From Ceratopteris richardii (Eukaryota > Streptophyta > Polypodiopsida > Polypodiales > Pteridaceae), in the NCBI GenBank assembly GCA_020310875.1, contig CM035414.1:200187260-200251259 (forward strand): DNA of 64,000 nucleotides, written 5' to 3'. This document shows, piece by piece, positions 45,980-61,644 of this stretch; positions within the stretch are counted from its first letter, which is position 1; every line of letters begins with the position of its first letter. The notes below the pieces were generated by a model. That model had not been told where the DNA came from and did not search any database. It worked only from the letters and a program-made list of their open reading frames with translations. The position numbers and the translations under genes were made by a program.

Positions 45980-46050
45980 GTAGTCACTAGAGCACATCCT
46001 CTACAAAAGACCCTAGATTCAGAGCAAGAAAAGAAGTTAGAGGCTAGAGA

Positions 46051-46839
46051 AGTATTTTGATGGTGATGCACCATGTTGAACTTTACTTTGCAACAACTCA
46101 CAATGATACCCTTAGAGTAGAAAACCAAGCTCTAGGCACTGCACATAGTCCTATGCACAAAGGCTATAGAATACAGAGAAAAACATAGTACACATGGAGC
46201 ACAAAGATAGGTTTCATAGGTGTTGCAAATGTGCTCGAACTTAGTCTGAGGCTAACCAGACCACTATACATTTTATTACGGAACATATACAAAAGTGTCT
46301 GATGGACATTTGACCTTTTACATGGAAACTAACGATAAAGATCTCCCATTAAAGGCCAATATGGCCAAAATGACTATGGCAAAAAACATAAAGAATGATA
46401 AGAATACCATATTTAAGTAACCCTCATCAAGTGACAATATTGTCAAAACCTATCCTGTGGTAGAGCTGTAGTCAAAGCATCAATAGCATTATCTCAAGTA
46501 TGAACCTTCTCAATAAATAATGCACTCAGTGGCTAAGCAGTCTCTAATGAAGTGATACCTCACCTATGTGCTTGTTCTTTGCATGATACACTGAATTCTT
46601 AGCCAATGCAATGACACTCTCACTATCACTGAGTAAAGTGAGTTACATGTTGAGGTACACCCATATCAAAAGCAAGACAGGAAAGCCACAATGCTTCCTT
46701 ACATGCCACACTTGCTGCAACATACTCTACTTTTGTAGTGGAGATAGTTGTACATTCTTGAAGACGAGATCTCCGAGAGATCGCACCTCTAGAAAAATGA
46801 AAAATGTACCCTAATGTAGACTTATGATTGTCTACATCA
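46051..46839 (-). mobile_element. Copia 3' end G1 (LTR plus RNase H)
   Basis: On the minus strand: RNase H pieces (GYIFHFSRGAISRRSRLQECT, VEYVAASVACKEALWL, about 46640-46830), the remaining C-terminal region, a purine tract TTAATGGGAGAT near 46341-46353, then an LTR-like stretch down to about 46051. It is homologous to G2, with which it forms a head-to-tail pair. Old fossil. Confidence 0.75.
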
Positions 46840-47516
46840 AGTATTTTGATGCCAATGCACCACAGTGCGCTCTCCTTCTCGAGAGCTCCACGATGATATG
46901 CTCGGAGTAGAAAATTGAGCTCCTGATGCCGCACACAATACTTCACATGGATGCTGCAGAATACATAGAAAGCATAGTACAGAGGGAGCACTAAGACAGT
47001 CTTCTTAGGTCTTACAAATGCAGTCAAACTTACAGTCTGTGACTGGCCAAGCCACTATATGTTTTATTAAAGAGCATATACAAGGAAGTGTCCAGTGGCC
47101 ATTTGGCCTTTCACATGGACACTAACACTAACAATCTCCCACTAAAGGCCAATATGGCCAAAGTAACTATAGGAGAAAAATAAAGGATGATAAAGAGTAC
47201 CTGAGTGTAAGTATACAAACTGTACCTCCCACCTAATGAGCACGTTACACAGTATACAAGTGATTGTGTAAGATCAAGAATCAAGTAACCCCCATCAAGT
47301 GACAACAATGTCAAAAGCTATCCTGTGGTAGAGCTTTAGTCAAAGCATTTGCAGCATTATCTCAAGTGTGAACCTTCTCAAGGATAATGTGCTCAATGGC
47401 TAAGCAATATCTATGAAGTGATACCGCACCTCAATGTGCTTGGTCTTTGCATGATAGACTAGATTCTTAGCCAAAGCAATGGCACTCTGACTATCACTGA
47501 GCAAGGGAGGTACATG
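46840..47516 (-). mobile_element. Copia 3' end G2 (LTR plus RNase H)
   Basis: A second unit with the same order. RNase H C-terminal sequence spans about 47135-47510. The purine tract CTTTAGTGGGAGAT (47134-47148) lies against an LTR starting TGTTAGTGTTAGTGTCC, which extends to about 46840. Both units share an AGTATTTTGATG edge. The right side ends where the H LTR begins. Confidence 0.75.
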
Positions 47517-47882
47517 TTGTCCCAGATACCGCAGACGCACGAACGCAGAGAATAATAGACAAATAGATCACACAAAAAATACTCAGAGACAGAAAGAGAT
47601 AAGAGACGACACCAAATTGGGTACAATCTCCCCCCCCCCCGCATGCTCTGATTGACACTCTACCAGAGCATGCGTATTTATAGTAAATTCATATTACGTC
47701 CTGAATAGAAGATACATGAGGGCCACGCTCCGAAAAGCATGTTTTTGCTTTATTTACAAGTTCGTAATTTTCTATTTTAACGTCGCTTTCTAAAGCGATC
47801 CATTATTTTTACAAAAATAACTAAAAATAACCATCTTCTAAAAATATTCTTCTAAATATCTCCAAGTCCATGCGCGTTCACA
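47516..47882 (-). repeat. 3' LTR of gypsy H
   Basis: The plus strand reads TGTTGTCCCAGATACC to TGCGCGTTCACA, so the ends are TG/CA. On the minus strand a TATA box CTATAAATACGC lies near 47680, followed by a 12-base G run (C run at 47629-47640). The purine-rich GATCCATGAGGG abuts its start. No second LTR was found. Confidence 0.65.
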
Positions 47883-48120
47883 CCCTCATGGATCTTCACC
47901 TGCTAAATCAAAACACAAAACACATTAAAATCCTCAAGGCATTACACCTTCATTCCAAATATCCCATAAAGTATAACATGCCACCCAGTTGACGAGCAAC
48001 TGACCTCAGTTGATAAAAAATAAAATAGACATGGATGGCCAATCACATGTCGCATCACTGAACAATGATAGGCATGTGCCATGTAAATAAAAAACATGCA
48101 TGGAACTGGAAAACTGGAAT

Positions 48121-49317
48121 TTAATGTGATTGTGAATGATAAGCAGAAATCAAATGATGATAATGTGGAATTAGTGATATTTTGTGAATCCATTGCGATT
48201 CTTTGAATGAATGATTTTTATATTTAATCAAATATCTATGATATTGATTACCTGTGCGTGTAGTAGTAACATCATGATCAAGTATTTTTTCTGGAATTAA
48301 AATTTCAGCATCCTCTTCTAACAATGGAGGATCATCCAAAATAGGAATGAGTGGTAAAATTCCTTTAAATGGTTTCAATAAACTGATATGAAAAGAATTA
48401 TGAATATTCCAATGAGAAGGTATATCTAATCTAAAAGCATTCTCATAAATTTTTTGAATAATATGGAAAGGTCCATAATAACGTGGTGCAAGTTTTACCT
48501 TAGGATGTTGTAGAATATTTTTCAAATGTCATTTAATTATTCATAATCAAACATAATCATTTTCATTAAATTGTTTAGCTGCTCGTTTCTTATTAATATT
48601 ACGGGTATAACGTTCTTGACTCTTTTTAATATGCTCATGAACCTCATGAAGTATAGAAATATGATCTTGTGCAAAAGAATCAGCCATAGGTATGTCAGTT
48701 TGAATGATAGACATGGGAGTAGGAAGCTTTTTACCATAAATAATTTCATTTGGTGCACGTGCAGTAGTGGTATGTGTTGTGTTATTATATGCAAATTGTA
48801 GTAAAGAAAGTTTCTCATCCCAATTAGTTGGATTATCTAAAGAATAACAACGTAATAGATCCAAAATAGTACTATTCGTAGCTTCACTTTGCCCATTACT
48901 TTCAGTATGAAATGCAGAACTAAAATCTATTTTAGAGCCTAAATTTTTAAATAATGCAACCCAAAAGTGATTACAAAAACGGACATCACGATCGGATAAA
49001 ATTACTTTTGGAAAACCATGATGTGGAAAAATACATTTAATAAATAATTTGGCAGCTTGAGGTGCAGAAAGAGTTTTCGTACAAGGAATGAAATATGCTT
49101 GTTTACTAAACCTATCAACAATTGTCCAAATCATATCATGATGTGATGAAGTTGTAGGAAGACCAGTAATAAAATCCATAGAAATTTGTTCCCATGGCCC
49201 ATTAGGTATGGGAAGTGGCATTAATAATCCAAATGCTTTACCATGATGTCTTTTGACACGTTGACAAACAATGCATTGGGAAACATATTGTGTAATATCC
49301 TTTCCATATTTGGCCAA
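48121..49317 (-). pseudogene. H integrase and chromodomain-like tail
   Basis: Integrase: the zinc region ends in CIVCQRVKRHHGK. The core has SMDFITGLP (first Asp), LSDRDVRF (second Asp) and FHTESNGQSEATN (Glu). Then follows LQFAYNNTTHTTTARAPNEI. The C-terminal part (48121-48525) has KLAPRYYGPFHIIQKI and FHISLLKPFKG. A short chromodomain-like module follows: ILDHDVTTTRTGNQYHRYLI and FKESQWI. Chromodomains in this position mark the chromovirus branch of Ty3/gypsy and can direct insertion into particular chromatin. Fossil, broken. Confidence 0.88.
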
Positions 49318-50958
49318 AAGAAGAATTCTTTACATGTAGAAACAGTACTTTGTATGCCCCTATGACCCATATATGGTGGTTCATGCATCTCTTTCATAAC
49401 AAACTCTTTAAAATCTTGTGTAAAACATAGCTTATGATCAAAATACAAAAATCCATTATGAAATGTGTAATGGTCTTCACTAAATGTAGTAGAATTATTG
49501 AAAGCATTCCATGTTTGTGAGAAATATAAATCAGATGCATATGTAGGAATCATGTCATGAAATGAATGAATATGAGCCACAAAAATATTATTAATAAAAA
49601 CAATATTTGTTTGTGGGGATGGAAAACGACTCAGGGCATCAGCTACAACATTAGCTTTGCCAGGTTGATATTGAATCATAGGCTGAAAATTTTTGTATGT
49701 ATGAAGCCCATTTGATATGTCGATCTGAAATCAATGGTTGATTGAGTAAATGTTTCATAGCTTGTTGGTTGGTTTTGATTATGACTTCTGTACCCATGAG
49801 ATAATGTTTCCAAATTTTTAAAGCATGTACAACTACCAAAAGTTCTTTATCATATGTACTGTAGTTCTTTTCAGAAGGTTTAAGCTTCCTACTTTCAAAT
49901 GCAATGGGATGATCATTTTGCATCAATACAGCACCTATACCTGAGCCACTAGCATCTGTAACTACATGGAAAGGTTGTGTAAAATCAGGTAATTGCAAAA
50001 CAGGTGCATGAGAAAGTGATTGTTTAAGTTTTTCAAAAGATTGTTGTTGTGGCAATCCCCATGCAAATTTTAACTTTTTCTTTAATAATAAAGTGAGTGG
50101 AAGTGCTAAATAAGAAAAACCTTTTACAAACTTTCTGTAAAAACTAGCTAATCCAAGAAAAGAGCGAACATCATTCACCGATTGTGGTATAGGCCATTCT
50201 TCAATTACTTTAATCTTCTTTGGATCTACATGAACTCCTTGACTTGAAACAATATGGCCTAAATACTCTAATTCTCTTTGGAAAAAGTAACTCTTTTCAG
50301 GATTTGCATAAAGTTGGTTGGTGCGTAACAAATTAAAAACTATTGCTAAATGCTTTTCATGGTCATCATCATTCTTACTATAGACAAGTATGTCATCGAA
50401 GAAAACAAGAACAAAAGCTTGGTGTTCAAGAAAAATATTATTCATCATGCGTGCAAATGTAGCAGGTGCATTGGTAAGTCCAAAAGGCATTACCATGAAT
50501 TCAAAGTGACCGGTCTGAGTTCGAAAGGCAGTCTTAAAAATATCATTTGGTGACATTCTTATTTGATGATACCCAGATTTAAGATCAATTTTACTAAAGA
50601 CACGTGCTCCATGAAGTTTATGTAATAAATCATCTATCCTAGGAATAGGATATCTATTTTTTATTGTGATCTTATTGAGTGCTCTATAATCAATGCACAT
50701 CCTATAAGTCTTGTTCTTCTTCTCTACTAAAAGAACAGGTGCTCCAAAGGGAGAAGAACTAGGCCTGATAAGTCCTTTGTGAAGTAAATCCTTAACTTGA
50801 TTGGTTATTTCTTGTTGATGCAAAGGTCCATGCCTATAAGGTGCTTTATGGGGAGGAGAACTACCAGGAATTAAGTCTATACTATGATCAAGGGATCCTC
50901 TCGAAGGTGGTAGTTTAGAAGGAAAATCAGCCATAAAACAATCCTTATAAGAATCCAT
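49221..50958 (-). pseudogene. H RT, RNase H and integrase zinc region
   Basis: RT at 49651-50958: [48 protein letters not shown], and the catalytic [11 protein letters not shown], an FFDD variant seen in many plant gypsy RTs. RNase [35 protein letters not shown]. The integrase HHCC start, MHEPPYMGHRG, lies at about 49360. Together with the neighbouring frames it gives the order RT-RNase H-integrase that defines Ty3/gypsy. Fossil. Confidence 0.92.
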
Positions 50959-52624
50959 AAATGATTTATGGGTATTAGGAAGTGTATGTATATAATCGAC
51001 TATGTTATTGACAAAAACAATACATGTATTGCAGACAAACAGATATCTTGATTGTTGAACTTAAAACGCATGGTGTGTGTATGATAATCAATGCATGGAT
51101 TATAATGGTGACGAAAAGGCATACCAAGTATAACATCATAGGACTGCAAAGGAGCAATTAAGAATGTGCGTTTATCCATGTATGAGCCTATACAAATTTG
51201 AACATTATGCACTTCACTTGTAACATTATATCTGTTTCCTTGGAATGCAGCCTTAACTTTGTACATAGAAGGAAGTGGGGTTAATTGGAGATCTTTGACT
51301 AATATGTGAGAAATAAAGTCATGTGAACTATCATCATCATGTAAAATATTAACAACTTTACCATTAATAGTACCTTGCATGCAAAGTAAAGAATGAATAG
51401 AAATTGTGTTACCCAAGGTACTTAGATCCTGCTCCAATGCGTCTTCAGTCCAATCAGGTTGAATGTCTTCAAATTGAATATCTTCAAGAACCACCTCCAT
51501 GTTATGTACTTTAGCTCCGCCAGGTTGCATGTGGCTAGTTGGGAACCTACATCTAGCTTTGGTATGGCCAATCTAACCACAATTCCAACAAATGATACGG
51601 GACCTTTTTTGTTGGGCATCCATCGTCGTAGTTTGAGAGGTTGGAGGTTTGGTAGGGTGTAAGGGGTTTGTCTTGGGGATTGGGGAAAAAGTGGATTGAG
51701 GAGGTCGTTGAAAAATAGGTGGTCATTGAAAAGTAGGTGGACGTTGAGAAGGAGGAGAAGAAAAAGTAGAAAAGGAACGCTTGAGTGGAAAAGTGGGTTT
51801 GATTAGTTGTGGTCGTTGACGTGTTTGTTGTAAGCGAATGGACTTGGTGATAGATTGAAATTCTTTCTCAGCATCATGTGCAAAAGAAATAGCTTCATAG
51901 AGCGTCGTCGGACGTAAAGTGTTGAGCTTAGCTTGGATTCCCATCTCCAAACCATCTTCATATTTCCGCTATAAAGTATCTTCAGGAATCATTTCAAGTG
52001 AACGTATAAGTAATAAACGTTGCCAAAAACGTTCAGTATAGGTAGAAACAGTATCTCCATCTTTCCATCCAAAAGTTGTCCAAGAGCGACGGGCATGTAA
52101 GTGAAACTGAGGAGGAAGGAAGGACTCCTTGAGCTTGTCTTGAAAGGCTTGCCATGTGGTGGGGCGATCTGTGCTATGGCGCAAAACATTCCACCATAAC
52201 TGAGCCTTTCCCACTAAGTAGTTGGTTACAAATTTCACTTTTTCCTGTTCAGAATAAGATTCATCAGAGTAGAAATCATCAAACTGGGATAACCATGAGA
52301 GAACAAATTGGCCATCTTTTCGTCCGTCAAATCGTGAAAATTGGAAATTTTTGGCACCAATCTTGGATTGTGTTCCTTGCTCTTGGGCGGTAATAATGGC
52401 CTTCACTACCCGGACTAGGTTATTGTCATCGCTTTGTAGTTGTTGGAGTGCAACATCACGTTCTTTTATTTCATTTTGGGCATGTTGAAGTTCATGTCGT
52501 AAAAGTTCAACTTGTTGCTCAATTGATACCCCAGGGAGGGTTGAGGAACTAAAATCATCGATATTTTGAGTAGTGTCCATGGTCGTATGGAAAGATGCAA
52601 ACCTAGGTCTAAACATAGGAAAAG

Positions 52625-52628
52625 ACGT
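52625..52628. other. Target-site duplication of I, left copy
   Basis: ACGT directly before TGTCGTCGGG. ACGT follows the other LTR at 61250-61253. A five-base match is not perfect (GACGT against ACGTT). Confidence 0.65.
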
Positions 52629-54892
<2,264 letters not shown>

Positions 54893-54908
54893 TTCACCCC
54901 CTCTAAAC
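54893..54908 (-). other. Polypurine tract of I
   Basis: The minus strand reads TTTAGAGGGGGTGAA directly before the LTR start TGTCGTGGAG. Confidence 0.85.
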
Positions 54909-56053
54909 CTGTGCATCCTCCGGATGCACCACCATCAATCTCGGTATCTGCAAATCATCGTGAAAATTCAAGTGCATGGGTTAAAACAAATGTGCCTATG
55001 CACGGCCATGTAATGAGCCCTACATATGCATACTCTAAGTGCATAAAAAACAGCATGGTGCAAATAGGGGAGGTATCAGGCATTCGGTGTTGAGGATTTA
55101 CACTCAATTTTTATCATGGATATACAATTCAATACAAGTGCAATCACTCGTGCAACTATGGGTTTTAACCAAAATATTACTCGTGCTCTTTACATTTCAT
55201 TTATGCATGTGTTAGGTGCATGAAGGAAAACAAAATGGTGCAAAAAATCAAGGTTTTATGGTATTTAAGCAACGCTCACATCACTCACAACTCCACTCTC
55301 TTACAGATGCAATCACTCTCCCTTACTCAGAACTATTCTCTCTTATCACTCAAAACTTGCTTTATTATTTTTCAATGATATTTACCTATCTAATTGTGCA
55401 GATGGACGTGCTTCTACGGAATTTCAAAGACGTGGTTTCTATATATTTTTACATGCATATTTGGCATGCAATGCATCTCAAAGATGGTGCAAAGAAAAGA
55501 TCAGGGTTAAAGCACGATAGCTAATGAAAAAGATTTTCACAACTTTGTTCTTTAGTCATCATCTCCGTTGGCTTCGCTTGATCATTCCTGCACTCATAGA
55601 AACTAAACAAATCATGAGAAACATCACATCAAAATGACATTATATACATATGCAGTTCATGAAAGAACTTCAAAAACCATTTGCAATAAAACATAAGCAT
55701 GCAGCTCGAAAGTGGTTGCCTCTATACAATCTCTCAAAACTCTAGATCTTCGATCAGCTCCATATCAACACCTGTTCTCAAAACTGCATAAGAGAAATTA
55801 GTAGCATCACATTCAAGAATCACATATTAAAAAACTTCATTCATTTGAACATTAAAATATCTATTTGAATTATTTTGACTTCAAACCACTCATCCAACAT
55901 GCATTCATTACCATAGGTGTTCCCACTTTAATTTCTTGCATTTATAGTTTTATTTGGTTTTTTTTTTTTTTTTTTTTTCTATCTATCTTAAGATTAAAGC
56001 AAAAAAAACACAAGATATATACATTTTTATTTACAAATTTCCTTTTGGTATTA
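54909..56053 (-). other. Non-coding 3' interior of I
   Basis: 1.15 kb between the ORFs and the 3' LTR with no domain I recognise. It includes a run of about 21 T (55958-55978; poly-A on the element strand). Confidence 0.6.
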
Positions 56054-56305
56054 TTAATTCTCATTTATTAGGGTTTTTCCCTTCAGACCCATCTCCCTTG
56101 ATATATGGTCACCAAAGAAACTGTGCTTCTTAAGAAGCCACCTTTGGATCGCATCAATCCGTGAATCATTTTTAAAAAGATTAGATATGTGGACAAGCCA
56201 TTTCATTTGCTCGTCCATTCCTCGTAGGCTCGACTGGCATACATAGCTTTTAGAAAATTCAAACATCCATGTTTCAATCGTTTGGGCATAGTCTCCTTTA
56301 TTCAT
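56054..56305 (-). CDS. Small ORF downstream of the I Gag-like ORF
   Basis: An 83-codon frame starting MNKGDYAQTIETWMFEF, on the same strand as the large ORF and just downstream of it. It contains KWLVHISNLFKNDSRIDAIQ and RWLLKKHSFFGDHISREMG. I do not recognise it. It may be part of the same element-encoded protein family or a chance frame. Confidence 0.4.
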   Translation of the reverse strand: MNKGDYAQTIETWMFEFSKSYVCQSSLRGMDEQMKWLVHISNLFKNDSRIDAIQRWLLKKHSFFGDHISREMGLKGKTLINEN

Positions 56306-56311
56306 GATCCT

Positions 56312-58957
56312 CTAATGTGAGGTTACTCTTGATGAGTCAAACACACATGAATATAGAATGTTGATTTTTAATATGCTTAAATCATCTTTAAAAATTCCGT
56401 GCAAGCATGGATTTTGATTCATTTCATGCTTGGGATCATTTGAGGAAATATCTTCAATTGCATCATTTCGAATATGTTCTTCATCTTCATCGAAATAAAC
56501 GTATTGATTAGATTCATTCAATTCCTTCATCAAGTAGAAGTGAACATCATGCTCGGATGATAATACATAATCATTTTTGTCTTCCAATCTATCATGATTC
56601 CTTTCTACTTGAGTCCCATTAATTATGGTATCTGCTTCTTGTTCTAGCCTTTCCAGGAACTCTTCATCATTGTCTTTGTTATGTTCCCAAAATATTTCTC
56701 CCTCAATGTGAATGGAATCCATATCCTCATAATCAAGAAAATCTTGATCTTCAATTTCTTTATCCAAAATGTCATCACAGGATTCTACATCCATCTCCAT
56801 CGATTCTTGCTCGTTCTCTTCTGAGGATGTACTTAGTCCACCTTCTTCAAGCATTGATTCTTCAATCACTGATTCTTGCTCAAGAATCTCATCATGTATG
56901 AGAATCTCAACATATGCATCCAAATCAGCTCGAGCTTTATCAATGCAATTGTTTGACTTAATAGTTTTATATTGAATATCCTTCGATGCAATACACACAT
57001 CAGATTTATCATATGTCACAATAAACATTTCATCTGCCACTTTATGCTCAATTTCTTCAACGTGTGGACTCAACTCAACATGATTATTTTTGACATACAT
57101 ATCAGTATTTAGAGGAATGATCAATGGTATTTTCTCATCCTCCTCATGTTCATTCATATTTCTCTCTTCATGGAATGTGGCATCATTTACATACATATCA
57201 TTATTTTGAACTCCATCCAACTTATCCTCTTTTTTATGTGTAGGATCTTTGTCCAATGTGACATCGCTCAAAAGAATATCAGTATCTTGATCTTGATCTA
57301 GACTATCGGTAGGATTAGGATCATGCTTATCACCATCGCCATACATTTCACTATCTAGAGGGCTTATCATTTGTACATCCTCTAGATTAGCATCATACTC
57401 ATCTTCGTCATCACACATTTCAAACTCTAGAGGACTCATTATTTGCATGTCCTCCTTCATATAAGTAAGTTCATTTTCTTGCATCTCTGTATGCATGTAT
57501 AATGTGGATTCCTGCATATCCATTTTCTTACCCATCGGATCTTTTATTGACAGGTCCTTAGATTCAACATCATGTTCCATGGGAGTTTCTTCATGTAATT
57601 CAGTCATTAGATCAGAAGTTCTATCCGAATCTTGTGTTAGAAGGGGATCATCACCATCAAGTGACATCCAATCATACTCCACATCTTGCCCGATGTCATC
57701 ACGTAAGGATGCATCTCGAGCTCGATCTTCAGACATATTTATTAGGTTCTCTACTTGTATCTCATCTTTTATCTCCATTTGGTCACCTATGAGCCTTCTA
57801 GATATCTCTATCTCTTTGTTTGCATCTTGATATGTTTCTTGATTTGTTTGATTATCTTTTATTCGATGTGAGGAGTTTATCGGAGTAGAGGAAGCTTCAT
57901 CTTGATTTCTTGTTGAGTTTTGTTGGTTTTTGTTTTGTTTTATGTTTGTTGTTTGTTTGGTTTGATGTTGGTTTAGTTTGGTTTGATTTTGATTAGCTTC
58001 CACTTGCTCCTTTGATCCTCCCATATTCGGGCTTTGTCCACTTATGGCACCTAAAGATATAATCATTGTAAAGAAATCTAGAGGCTCTTGGCATCTTGTA
58101 ACCTTTGAGGTTATATCGATTGCACTTTTAGAAGTTTCTTCATACTTCCCATCATCACTATGTATGTTAAGCCCATGCATATCTACTTCATGCCCAAGTG
58201 GGGTCTCTACAACCTCATGGACTTGAACATTATCCACGATTGGTAAAATGCTTGGAACATGGTTATAATTTTCATCTGTTTGAAGATCTGTTCTCCAATC
58301 ATTTAGAAATTTCTCAATTGTTTGTTGTTTCTTTACGTATTTCATCACAGCTTCATGGACGAGCATCCAATCCTCTATGAGCCCCGAGTCCGAGTCTATA
58401 TCTTGTAGAAGCGGAATTAGTTCTTCTCGGGCATTAACATCGATTGTTCGAAGAAACAACGAAACCCTTTCATGACTTATGCACCTCTTATCGTGCTCAG
58501 AAAGATCATCATATTGTCGCTCAAACTTTTCTTTGATCTCAAGAATTGGTTGGTCTTTGGGCATATGAACCCACCTCAGGAAAGATCTACGAGTTACTTT
58601 ATCAAGATCCTCTAGCATAAACTGCTTGAGGAGTGTCGCTTTGTATTGGGACCATGTCGTTTGATTTATTCGCATTATTTGGTCTCGCACGTCGTAATCC
58701 GACACATAGATAAAGTTTTCACATAATTCTTTTTCCGTCATCGGACTTAATCCGACACCTAGGTATTTGGCCTCGAGTTCAGATTCTTTGCAGAACTTTG
58801 AGACATTCTTTCCATTGAAAAAGCCACACCGATTGACTAGACGTTCATGAAGTGATTGGATGGCTTTTTGACGCCTATCTTCTTCTTGAAAGCGTAGGAA
58901 TTGAGCTAGGATATCTTCCATTTTGATTATGCTAATCTTTGTGGCTCTATAACTCAC
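56312..58957 (-). CDS. Gag-like 881-residue protein of element I
   Basis: Residues 1-60 form a charged helical start (MEDILAQFLRFQEEDRRQKA). Residues about 45-230 look like a plant retroelement Gag domain: FFNGKNVSKFCKESELEAKY, then TTWSQYKATLLKQFMLEDLD, KVTRRSFLRWVHMPKDQPI and FERQYDDLSEHDKR, and GLIEDWMLVHEAVMKYVKKQ. Residues about 300-400 are Gln/Asn/Thr-rich (QNQTKLNQHQTKQTTNIKQN). The C-terminal half is very acidic, with repeated short motifs (MQIMSPLEFEMCDDEDEYD / VQMISPLDSEMYGDGDKHD). No zinc knuckle or enzyme domain is visible. An upstream Met gives MSYRATK; the internal MEDILAQ at residue 13 is an equally good start. It probably forms particles or binds element RNA (inference). Confidence 0.8.
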   Translation of the reverse strand: MSYRATKISIIKMEDILAQFLRFQEEDRRQKAIQSLHERLVNRCGFFNGKNVSKFCKESELEAKYLGVGLSPMTEKELCENFIYVSDYDVRDQIMRINQTTWSQYKATLLKQFMLEDLDKVTRRSFLRWVHMPKDQPILEIKEKFERQYDDLSEHDKRCISHERVSLFLRTIDVNAREELIPLLQDIDSDSGLIEDWMLVHEAVMKYVKKQQTIEKFLNDWRTDLQTDENYNHVPSILPIVDNVQVHEVVETPLGHEVDMHGLNIHSDDGKYEETSKSAIDITSKVTRCQEPLDFFTMIISLGAISGQSPNMGGSKEQVEANQNQTKLNQHQTKQTTNIKQNKNQQNSTRNQDEASSTPINSSHRIKDNQTNQETYQDANKEIEISRRLIGDQMEIKDEIQVENLINMSEDRARDASLRDDIGQDVEYDWMSLDGDDPLLTQDSDRTSDLMTELHEETPMEHDVESKDLSIKDPMGKKMDMQESTLYMHTEMQENELTYMKEDMQIMSPLEFEMCDDEDEYDANLEDVQMISPLDSEMYGDGDKHDPNPTDSLDQDQDTDILLSDVTLDKDPTHKKEDKLDGVQNNDMYVNDATFHEERNMNEHEEDEKIPLIIPLNTDMYVKNNHVELSPHVEEIEHKVADEMFIVTYDKSDVCIASKDIQYKTIKSNNCIDKARADLDAYVEILIHDEILEQESVIEESMLEEGGLSTSSEENEQESMEMDVESCDDILDKEIEDQDFLDYEDMDSIHIEGEIFWEHNKDNDEEFLERLEQEADTIINGTQVERNHDRLEDKNDYVLSSEHDVHFYLMKELNESNQYVYFDEDEEHIRNDAIEDISSNDPKHEMNQNPCLHGIFKDDLSILKINILYSCVFDSSRVTSH

Positions 58958-58972
58958 TCACCCCCTCCTTTC

Positions 58973-58987
58973 ACGTCGGGTTCACCA
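58973..58987 (-). other. Candidate primer-binding site of I
   Basis: The minus strand reads TGGTGAACCCGACGTG, four bases inside the 5' LTR. It has the TGG start of a tRNA-3'-end complement, but I do not assign the tRNA. Its CGTCGGGTTC also recurs at the LTR tip (58995-59004). Confidence 0.55.
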
Positions 58988-58991
58988 GGTA

Positions 58992-61249
<2,258 letters not shown>

Positions 61250-61253
61250 ACGT

Positions 61254-61644
61254 TTAACAATAACATTTAAATAAATACTAATAATAATAATAATAATCAT
61301 CATCATCATAATAGTATTATTAATAAATAAATAGATAAATAAACAAATAAATAAAAGGAGAGAGAGATAAAAGTTATGTTAAATATTTATTAAAAGGAAT
61401 AGAGTATCAAAAAGAAGAAATAGCCTAGTGGATAAAACTTATCTCTTGGTAGTATGAGGTTGTGGGTTCAAATCCCCTACATACTAAATAAGGAACTATG
61501 TGGGTTAACTAAGCTAACTAAGGAAATAACTAAGCCCTTATTGCCACTCATATGTTAGAATTGGTTCGCACGTAGCCAACGGCTGCCAACGGAACCAAGG
61601 GAACCATGAGTGCCAGAGAAGCCAAAGATGCCAAAGTTATGCCA
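61254..61644. other. AT-rich spacer, no gene
   Basis: Begins with AT-rich simple repeats: (AAT)n at about 61279-61292, (CAT)n at about 61293-61307, and AAAT/AAAC-type units to 61352. Then comes a tRNA-like SINE head. It may include what is left of the H 5' region, but no LTR or primer site is recognisable. Confidence 0.55.
61421..61477 (+). repeat. tRNA-related SINE-like head (box A and box B), candidate 2
   Basis: Box A-like TAGCCTAGTGG at 61421 and a good box B GGTTCAAATCC at 61465. Related downstream sequence GGGTTAACTAAGCTAACTAAGG also follows candidate 1. No full cloverleaf: the 5' and 3' ends do not pair as an acceptor stem. The end of the element and any target-site duplication are not clear. 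Confidence 0.55.

Larger units (their letters stand above)
43984..45980 (+). mobile_element. Ty3/gypsy element F, 5' part with nested copia scrap
   Basis: After the primer site comes about 330 bp of leader, then a foreign copia piece (44335-44700), then gag. The gag starts within a segment matching D (44705-44830: a FIREFSKSGIRHNTSSLIHS-like run). It continues through a Gln/Tyr-rich stretch (45310-45480: QQLYQQQGTYKNQYQW) to two CCHC-type knuckles (CYQCHGHHFIHGC and CSNCGKEHLLRDC, about 45758-45890). No protease or RT is seen. Old fossil with breaks. Confidence 0.75.
47516..52628 (-). mobile_element. Ty3/gypsy chromodomain-type element H, 5' side invaded by I
   Basis: Right to left: gag (51723-52679 region), knuckle, protease, RT, RNase H, integrase, a chromodomain-like tail, a purine-rich tract and the 3' LTR. 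Element I begins within its 5' part at 52629. Whatever remains of the H 5' end would lie beyond 61250, but I do not recognise a 5' LTR there. The coding region is unusually well kept compared with the gypsy fragment at 3851-6625, though broken at a handful of places. Confidence 0.88.

Noticed and set aside
48121-48525. Host chromodomain gene
   Set aside because: It sits at the end of a gypsy integrase in the same orientation, the standard place for a chromovirus chromodomain.
61421-61477. Functional tRNA gene
   Set aside because: Box A and B are present but the ends do not form an acceptor stem and no anticodon arm is evident; better explained as a SINE head.
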